A stretch of 64,000 bases of DNA from Dysidea avara (taxonomy: Eukaryota; Porifera; Demospongiae; Dictyoceratida; Dysideidae), in NCBI RefSeq assembly GCF_963678975.1, contig NC_089281.1:27508765-27572764 (forward strand). Direction: 5' to 3'. Under the pieces are notes generated by a model. That model was not told the origin of the DNA and searched no databases. It worked only from the letters and a program-made list of their open reading frames with translations. Below are positions 59,801 through 64,000 of this stretch, in pieces; the first letter of the stretch is position 1; every line of letters begins with the position of its first letter. A program made the translations under genes and the position numbers.

Positions 59801-61895
59801 TGTGCAGCTAGCTTGACCAATAAGGGGTGAGGTCATCTTGTTTACTGTTAAGTAAACAGCTAGATTGTTAAAAGGTGTGGTCCCTGTATTCTATTGCTAT
59901 TAGTCCACCTAGATCTTTAATTGATGGGCGTGGTCATGAACCTATTGCGAACAGGATCCCAATCGTGAACTTGCAGATATCTAGCTAGTATAACACTGGG
60001 ACTGAAGCGCTCCTGAAATCCAGCTCTAAAATAATTCTGTGGCGTCTGTATGTTGCTGAAAGAGAGTGTTGATATAGAAAATTAATGCCTCGATATGGTT
60101 TCAATGGATGAAGATGACAAGCTGCCTGATTGAAGATAAAAGAAAGGACAAGGCGCAGAAGGCCCATACCTGTTGGAACCCGAAAAGGCACATCCCACTA
60201 GTGAGTTTGTTATTTTGGTGTAAACTGATGGCCATGCGCTGCTTCATTTGGCCTCTAGCCTTGCGACTGTGGTCAGTGAGGCAATGAGACTAAAATTCAA
60301 GTTTTAGTGATTTTTAAAAATTCTATATCTGGCCACCTGTAGGTGTTTTATTATATTTATTGCTTTTTTATATATTATATGGACTAGTACTATTCCGTAA
60401 AGGTGATTTTCGTCGCGTAAAATGTCTCTAGGGTGATTTTTAAAAGCAGGATTTTGGGTGGACTGTGAAATTTTCTAGGCGATCCCTACTTAAACGGTAC
60501 TACTGTACCATTTGATAGAGACGTGTCAATTTAACCAGCAAAATTTTGGCACAGTAGGTGGGTAAAAGCAATGCTGGAATAATAGATCATTGCACCAAAG
60601 ATCAAGATACTCTAATAGAACAGTCACATGCGGTCAACAATACCAGGAGACCATAAGTGCTGCAAGACACAAGGCCTAATTGTGCCTTGCAGTATTTATG
60701 GGCTCTTGGTAATACTATAGTTAGTTTCCATTCACCTGAGTTCTCGTTTCTTGTTAGTAACTCTTGTTACATGAACCAGCTGCCTAAACATTTAGTAGTG
60801 CTGTGAAGCCCTTTAAATGCCGGAACTGTTTATTTAAAAAGCGCTTTGATATGGTCAAGAACAAGTGAGTTAGTTATGAGGCTTTTAAAACATCCCAGTA
60901 TAGACAATTCAGGCACTCAAACATGTTTACAACAAAAACGTACTTGTTCCAGTACAATACCATTGGGAGTGAACACATATTCACCTCTTTGATGTATGGG
61001 CTCAGGTAAACAACTGAATACAGTTACTCAAAAAGCAACTGGTGATCAAGATACTCCAATAGAACAGTCACACGTGTTAAACAATATGTAGCTAGTTTCT
61101 CGCTGCAATGGTAAGAGCAAGTGAAGATCAATAGAACATACAGTCACTTCAAGGTGAAGATTTTTTGCACTAAATGATTAATTAATGCTGAGCAAAAATA
61201 CATAAATCTCAAGCGTAAGACCATACTTATTTGAAAAATAGTTGCTCGGACCCGACCAAACCAATTTTGCAGATTTTAATAATTAAGAAAAGGGAAAAGG
61301 TCACATGACATCTAAAATAATTGAATAATGTTCAGATACTCTAACAAAACAATCGGTGGGTAAAATTTGATCTTAATAGTAAGTCACTTGCAGGCGTAGA
61401 TCACTTTAAACCAGTATCCCCCAATAGTTATAATAGTTATGTAGCTGGTATTCTACATACAGTACAGATCATGTGGGCAGGTTTATATAGTTATGGACAA
61501 GTCCATTTTGTTTCCAACCATTAATTATTTATTTTTCACCAATTAGGCCATGTATGTTTGAAAAGTTGTTGGCTCGGATTCATTTTACAACAAAATGGTT
61601 CAGTCAGTAGACAAAAGTTTCGGACAGGTTTCTGGTCACAAGCCATAAATTAGATCAGTATTGGAAGTTACATTAAAAAAACAAAAAACATTTAGCATTT
61701 TTCAATAAAGGGGAAGTCATTGAAAGTGCTAAATTGCATCCACCCTCCTCCATAGTATGGGGTAGCTATAGTAATATGGTGTATATCATTACTAGCTCAC
61801 TGAGATATGATCAATTGGAGACTTCACTTCAACAAGAAATTAGGAAGAAATATGATCACCAAATAGATAGAGTATATTTCAATAAAGGATTATAA
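44871..61895 (+). CDS. SFXN: Sideroflexin (mitochondrial inner-membrane serine transporter family), SFXN2-like
   Basis: Exon 1 (44871-45007) encodes MASVLPWDQSTFTGRLNYYA and VTDPRLMFAST; exon 2 starts at 56272 and continues KKGDTLLHHVTKKEVVRAH and YNSAFHPDTGDRMNVIGRMS. The phase AA|G is intact across the 11,264-bp intron. Further exons give TTPQVIGMQFINQTFNAIVN, NYTNRNAKSQT, KRWVPLVAVMAANCVNIP, MRQRELIDGI, LEKLPFFK (57361-57375) and LVGYSAKFLFFVSSTM (57545-57592). The last exon (about 61799-61895) ends DQLETSLQQEIRKKYD and VYFNKGL, the invariant family C-terminus. The small exon for the conserved FPQ segment was not found between 57600 and 61780. The motifs look closest to SFXN2. An AATAAA at 61881 lies inside the last codons. 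Family members carry serine into mitochondria for one-carbon metabolism and affect iron handling. Confidence 0.88.
45194..45683. mobile_element. 490-bp TIR element in SFXN intron 1
   Basis: The ends CAAGGGGGTGTCAC and GTGACACCCCCTTG continue into longer diverged arms: CTGTAGGTCGATCTGCGACC on the left against GGCCGCAGATCTACCTACAG on the right, then GGTCAAA. CATCA stands directly outside both ends, a possible 5-bp duplication. A fragment similar to the right arm (GCAGATCTGCCTACAGTGCA) lies at about 56049-56068. Confidence 0.7.
45699..46123. mobile_element. 425-bp TIR element with a perfect central hairpin
   Basis: The ends TAGTCTTGCATGGCCAGACC and its counterpart GGTCTGGCCATGCGAGACTA continue as arms of about 95 bp (including TTCTCTTTGTCATTGGGTAG and ACTGGTCCGGTTTGAATCCC). 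Near the left arm lies a separate perfect inverted repeat, 31 bp each side (45794-45824 and 45853-45883, core GGATAATTGGGTAGTGTTAA), with a 28-nt loop. No target duplication was seen. Confidence 0.75.
46135..47622. mobile_element. 1.5-kb foldback element with arms of about 470 bp
   Basis: The left arm (46135-46603) and right arm (about 47152-47622) are inverted copies, beginning TAGGGTCCGAAAACCG and, on the other strand, TAGGGTCCGCAAAC. Shared blocks include CTACCATTGTGGGATG, ACCATTGCTAGATCCA, GATGAAACTTGCTACTTAG, AGATCTTATCTAGA and GACTTCTCACCATCTGGGTG. Reading inward, both arms carry the same ORF end (HPDGEKSQ, I, SRLT, stop): on the minus strand at left (stop 46553) and the plus strand at right (stop about 47200). 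The roughly 550-bp centre is not inverted and includes a 20-bp tandem duplication (AAGCTCTAGACCACTGGAGG, 46767-46803). The protein is unrecognised. Confidence 0.8.
47640..47880 (+). mobile_element. Probable retroposon 3' end with (AATC)n tail
   Basis: A T/G-rich stretch is followed by GCACTCCGGTAAGGAAGAAT, GGCTGTGCCGATTACCGTGA and a terminal AATCAATAATCAATCAATCA tail. A short tandem-repeat tail after a structured 3' segment is typical of CR1/L2/RTE-type LINEs or SINEs that borrow their ends. No reverse-transcriptase code was found beside it. Confidence 0.45.
48640..49835 (+). pseudogene. Decayed pogo/Tigger-like DDE transposase
   Basis: Several frames must be joined. The N-terminal helix-turn-helix part is visible (KRGRPLLLGKKLDEAVQEYI, then KYGGPATLLIPLAKSLLKRK; about 48650-48880). 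The catalytic core is in one frame at 49026-49541: QLIYAGKTSRCH, HTENHWANETTML, the second Asp in ALAIFDHFKGQLT, and the third in LLQPMDISVNKVVKSFLRSK. The canonical end IIVHGFRHAGVFNSG follows in another frame (about 49562-49608), then an acidic stretch (DDDELPDYNNNDEDSDLDED). There are at least one in-frame stop and two frameshifts, including one near 49065. It is dead and nested in SFXN intron 1. pogo/Tigger assignment rests on the FDHFKGQ and LLQPMD signatures. Confidence 0.8.
49980..50357 (-). pseudogene. HIRAN-like domain ORF with one in-frame stop, beside the transposase
   Basis: ATG at 50357 (MEFVVSSRIRGYHVY) to TAG at 49980-49982, 125 residues. The pattern RGYHVYRTVWTAVLGEEL, CERE-GN-VDRY-VAL, VIVDHLPKKISRCCSMFI, GGDIKATVTEQRWYSSDL, QGGLEIPC matches the HIRAN fold known from HLTF/Rad5, where it binds 3' DNA ends. 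A single TGA (50148-50150) interrupts it after CSMFIL, at a place where an Arg codon is plausible; the rest is open. It is convergent with the transposase remnant, with about 145 bp between them. It may be a second transposon gene or an independent gene copy. Confidence 0.65.
50421..51887. other. SFXN intron stretch without recognised features
   Basis: No coding pattern, inverted repeat or tandem repeat was recognised in this part of the intron. Confidence 0.4.
51888..52449. mobile_element. hAT-type MITE, CAGAGTTGGGG ends, 8-bp target duplication
   Basis: The terminal inverted repeats begin CAGAGTTGGGGGTAACTA and end TAGTTAC...CCCCAACTCTG. The subterminal regions are packed with repeated GTAACTAGTTAC-type motifs on both sides. 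The 562-bp element is flanked by the exact 8-bp direct repeat TCCATAAA (51880-51887 and 52450-52457). Ends of this kind with 8-bp duplications are characteristic of non-autonomous hAT elements. It has no coding capacity. Confidence 0.92.
52790..54885 (-). pseudogene. Decayed transposon-derived coding region, family unknown
   Basis: A series of minus-strand open stretches in different frames. The longest (54446-54883) contains FFPWLLGSQCCEKTFQTARS and SMISMFSTVINF, then an amphipathic end. Others lie at 54091-54384 (KLKHQLDACETINISGFSDK), 53488-53721, 53102-53293 (LLQQIISKIELSKQDKQHIL) and 52792-52977. No single reading frame or splice pattern joins them, and stops are common. Position among transposons in the SFXN intron suggests a dead mobile-element protein. 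No catalytic motif was recognised. Confidence 0.4.
54900..56271. other. Right end of SFXN intron 1
   Basis: No gene was recognised. Around 56049-56068 lies a fragment related to the right arm of the element at 45194-45683. The intron ends with TTATAG at 56271. Confidence 0.4.
58758..59698. mobile_element. 941-bp foldback MITE in a late SFXN intron
   Basis: The left arm (58758-about 58920, starting AAACTAGTATTTTAAAAA) is inverted against the right arm (about 59525-59698, ending TTTAAATACTAGTTT). Arm blocks include GATCTATGCAATAAAA, TTGTTTCACTA and TGGTATTACA. Both arms contain TAGCTCAGTGG, which matches a tRNA A-box. The interior is noncoding, and no target duplication was identified. Confidence 0.7.
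60639..60713. repeat. Imperfect hairpin of about 28 bp stem
   Basis: CAATACCAGGAGACCATAAG, then TGCTGCAAGACACAAGGC, pairs with GCCTTGCAGTATTTATGGGC and TCTTGGTAATACT after a short loop. It lies in the last SFXN intron, next to a copy of the dispersed TACTCTAATAGAACAGTCA motif. Confidence 0.5.
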
Positions 61896-61954
61896 TTACA
61901 TTAATTTATATTATTAGTTGAAAATTTTCAATTTCTATGAATCTTATTACAGTA

Positions 61955-62722
61955 CTATAATTTACATTTGATGGTATGAGGCTTATAGTCACTGGTTGAG
62001 TTCAGTGTTGTCCTGGACACTTCAGCAAGAACCAGTTCTTTTTCATACCAGTACATTCCCATCCCAGTGAAGGGGAACTCTGGGGATCTGTTCAGAGCAA
62101 TGGACGACACAGTGACACATATATTAGCAGTACACCCATATATTAAGAATGTGCTTTGGCTAGGTGGGTCATAATAGTCCAACATTACTATAGTAAACTT
62201 GTGTCTGCTGGGTAGTATTGTGGTTATAGTGTTGTGATGTTGTGTGCTCAAAAAGAAGTCAAGTGGAGTCCAGAAAGCTACTTCAGCTTCAGATGCATTC
62301 AAATACACCTCCACGTTTCTCTTCAGCCAGAACACTACAGGAGTTACACCAACTGCAGCAATGAGTGTTTTCCCACCATGTCCAGCCAAATATGGAGGTA
62401 GTGTGCTAATATATTGGAGGTCTTCAGGGTTAATCCCCACCTCCTCTTTGGTTTCCCTCAATGCAGTGTTCACCAAGTTATGATCTGACTGATCATACAT
62501 TCCACCAGGTAGACACACATCACCTGCATGACTGCTTAACGAGTCTACACGTTTAGTTAACAACACCCACAAGTCACCATTGTTTGATTCGCGAATAATA
62601 AAAGCCACTGCAGCATCATGGGTGATATGAATAGGAATCTTCAATGGAATACTCAGAAAATTAAACTTCTCACACCTTTTAAATCGTTCATGTAGCCTTC
62701 TTGCTGTTGAAATCTGGTCCAT
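61955..62722 (-). CDS. NUDT7: Peroxisomal coenzyme A diphosphatase, NUDT7-like Nudix hydrolase
   Basis: One exon of 255 codons. The UPF0035/NUDT7-type signature LLTKRVDSLSSHAGDVCLPG runs into the Nudix box: GG, D, ALRETKEEVGI (GX5EX7REUXEEXGU pattern, in which the first Glu position of the box is less clear). Downstream conserved parts are SEAEVAFWTPLDFFL, LPSRHKF and FLIYGCTANI. The protein ends KCKL; CKL fits the peroxisomal targeting signal type 1 rule (S/A/C-K/R/H-L), as expected for NUDT7, which hydrolyses CoA and CoA esters in peroxisomes. The ATG at 62722 gives MDQISTARRLHERF. It has no introns, unlike all neighbours, so it could be an old retrocopy or have lost introns. It is convergent with SFXN, with 59 bp between the stops. 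Confidence 0.85.
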   Translation of the reverse strand: MDQISTARRLHERFKRCEKFNFLSIPLKIPIHITHDAAVAFIIRESNNGDLWVLLTKRVDSLSSHAGDVCLPGGMYDQSDHNLVNTALRETKEEVGINPEDLQYISTLPPYLAGHGGKTLIAAVGVTPVVFWLKRNVEVYLNASEAEVAFWTPLDFFLSTQHHNTITTILPSRHKFTIVMLDYYDPPSQSTFLIYGCTANICVTVSSIALNRSPEFPFTGMGMYWYEKELVLAEVSRTTLNSTSDYKPHTIKCKL

Positions 62723-63000
62723 CCAGTCGCAGAGTCCACTGAGCGTTTTGTCTCACTAATGTAAGCGCCGCGAAAAATGATGGCGGCGCTCGTTAATTTG
62801 GCGTGGCATAAATCACTGATCATGATTTCACTTGACTCCAACTAACAAACAGGTAGGTACATTACATTGGTGCGTGTACTGTTATGTTGTTATTCACTGT
62901 CTACATATAGTATGTTTTCAATACCGGACACCACATAATAACGGACTGCATCTAATTCCGGACACTACCATTCTACAATAAATACTTTAGGTTTAAGGAA
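62723..63000. promoter_or_regulatory. Upstream region of NUDT7
   Basis: A GC-rich block just upstream of the ATG (around GGCGGCGCTCGTTAATTTGG, 62781-62800) contains AAAATGATGGCGGC, a YY1-like core. This is probably the NUDT7 promoter or leader. The rest of the stretch to about 63000 is AT-rich and featureless. Confidence 0.3.
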
Positions 63001-63009
63001 GAAAATCCA

Positions 63010-63232
63010 TTGAGTGTGGCCTTGACTAGACATTGGGTGACCTGCAGTTCGAATCCTGGGGTTGGAGGGATTTTTTTCCTTACTTTGGCCCCTTTTTCTG
63101 TTACACCTTATCAGTCAGTAAGTCAAGTCATTAGGTCTAAGTCCCTGAAATTAGGTTAGGTAATCCTAAGGCTGCAGCACATGTTGCTGTCAGACCTTCA
63201 GTGCTGGTCACTGTAAGTGCTAATAATAATAA
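63010..63232 (+). mobile_element. Probable tRNA-derived SINE
   Basis: A pol III B-box-like sequence, CAGTTCGAATCCTGGGG (63045-63061; consensus GGTTCGANTCC), is preceded by a weak A-box-like stretch about 40 bp upstream. A TTTTTTT tract follows at 63071. The unit ends in an (AAT)n tail, TAATAATAATAATACC (63221-63236). The tRNA fold is not intact, so this is a SINE head and not a tRNA gene. Confidence 0.5.
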
Positions 63233-63650
63233 TACCAGGTCTTCCTGTAACAAACTTGAACATGTTTTCACATCATCTAACAAACAAAGAAATTTTTACT
63301 CCAACAGACTATCTAGAACTTTCAACAGCCTACCTACAATTGACTTAACTAAACCATTTCTTACCATCAAAGCTCTGTTAACCCAATTTCTATGGCAGCA
63401 TTTTATGAAGAACTTTAATCCTGATAACTTACACAGTCTTCATTTTTCTTGTCCCTGCAGCATCTGTTCTAAACACTCCAAGCCACCGAACTTTAATGCA
63501 CACAATAGTTAGTTATTATAAGTAATTAGCTAAGTACATAACCTCAGGGTCTGGTACTTGTTACCAGATTCCTTTAGTGCAACTTGCTCATACAGCTATA
63601 ACTACACTGTTTGTATCATTATGTATTTTTAACATTGCACTATAAAGCTT
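63233..63650 (+). mobile_element. LINE fragment, C-terminal end of reverse-transcriptase ORF
   Basis: The frame to the TAG at 63510-63512 includes KQRNFYSNRLSRTFNSLP, TKPFLTIKALLTQFLWQHF and a Cys/His end CPCSICSKHSKP. The NF-SNR----FNSLP pattern followed by a terminal Cys cluster is typical of jockey/CR1/L2-type LINE ORF2 ends. A 3' untranslated part ends in TACTACTACAACAA (63650 area). It is 5'-truncated. Confidence 0.65.
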
Positions 63651-63659
63651 TTACTACTA

Positions 63660-64000
63660 CAACAATACCCACGCACCGTAGCTACGTTGGATATCCATTT
63701 GCAGTGTGGGTGGGAGGTGATGCCTAATTGCCTAGCTAATTATTACGCATGATGCAGGACTATATGAGTGTCGACAAGTTAATTAGGGCCTTAACTCGCT
63801 GTAAAAATTTTTTTTTTTTTTTATTAACCATCAAATTATGATGAACAAGGTGTATACAAAATAAAAGCAAGGGGATCCTCGGACAACATGCGACCGCACA
63901 ACTGACCGGTAATTGGGTCAGCACGCGGGCATGGCAAGGAAAAGAAAGACTATTTACACACACACATACAGAAAAATTAATTACACACGCAAAAATTAAT
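63660..64000. other. Right end of the window, no feature recognised
   Basis: The only structure seen is a poly-T tract (63808-63822) and a short CA-rich run near 63956-63966. No exon is recognised. Confidence 0.4.

Noticed and set aside
63010-63075. tRNA gene
   Set aside because: The B-box is good, but the acceptor and anticodon arms do not pair, and an (AAT)n tail follows. A SINE is more likely.

Overview
The window is animal nuclear DNA, most likely from a demosponge. The evidence is spliced genes with many introns of only about 50 bp, GT-AG junctions, metazoan gene families (FRAS1/FREM-type matrix protein, PRC1, STK32, ATP7, sideroflexin) and a dense load of small DNA transposons. Sponge is an inference from intron size and gene density; animal is well supported. 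No rRNA, true tRNA, CRISPR array or bacterial operon was seen.

Layout, left to right. 2-262 (+): 3' end of an unidentified gene. 384-2631 (-): CCDC152 orthologue. 2780-9898 (+): PRC1/MAP65 spindle midzone bundler, its introns full of MITEs. 10085-12755 (-): STK32/YANK kinase. 12956-15364 (+): LRRC27-like LRR/IQ protein. 15583-23153 (-): FREM2/FRAS1-like membrane protein with CSPG repeats, five Calx-beta domains, a transmembrane helix and a cytosolic tail. 23850-31662 (-): ribose-5-phosphate isomerase with a 6.3 kb first intron. 34155-36276 (-): secreted or GPI-anchored vWA protein. 36493-44469 (-): ATP7-type copper P1B-ATPase. 44871-61895 (+): sideroflexin, with an 11.3 kb first intron that is a transposon graveyard. 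61955-62722 (-): intronless NUDT7-like peroxisomal CoA diphosphatase. 62760-64000: SINE- and LINE-derived debris.

The genes alternate as tail-to-tail and head-to-head pairs. Three divergent pairs share short putative two-way promoters: CCDC152/PRC1 (148 bp), STK32/LRRC27 (200 bp) and ATP7/SFXN (401 bp). The convergent ends are as close as 59 bp (SFXN/NUDT7). The genes do not form a common pathway; ATP7 with sideroflexin, and RPIA with NUDT7, are metabolic neighbours only by position.

The notable content is mobile DNA. At least ten inverted-repeat elements can be delimited, several with clear target-site duplications: a family with 7-bp duplications present twice in PRC1, hAT-type elements with 8-bp duplications, nested insertions that can be ordered in time, a 248-bp element inserted directly against the ATP7 start codon, a 1.5-kb foldback whose two arms carry the same ORF end, and a decayed pogo/Tigger-like transposase beside a HIRAN-like ORF. 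A short motif (TGACTGTTCTATTAGAGTAT) recurs across the whole window, often in pairs.
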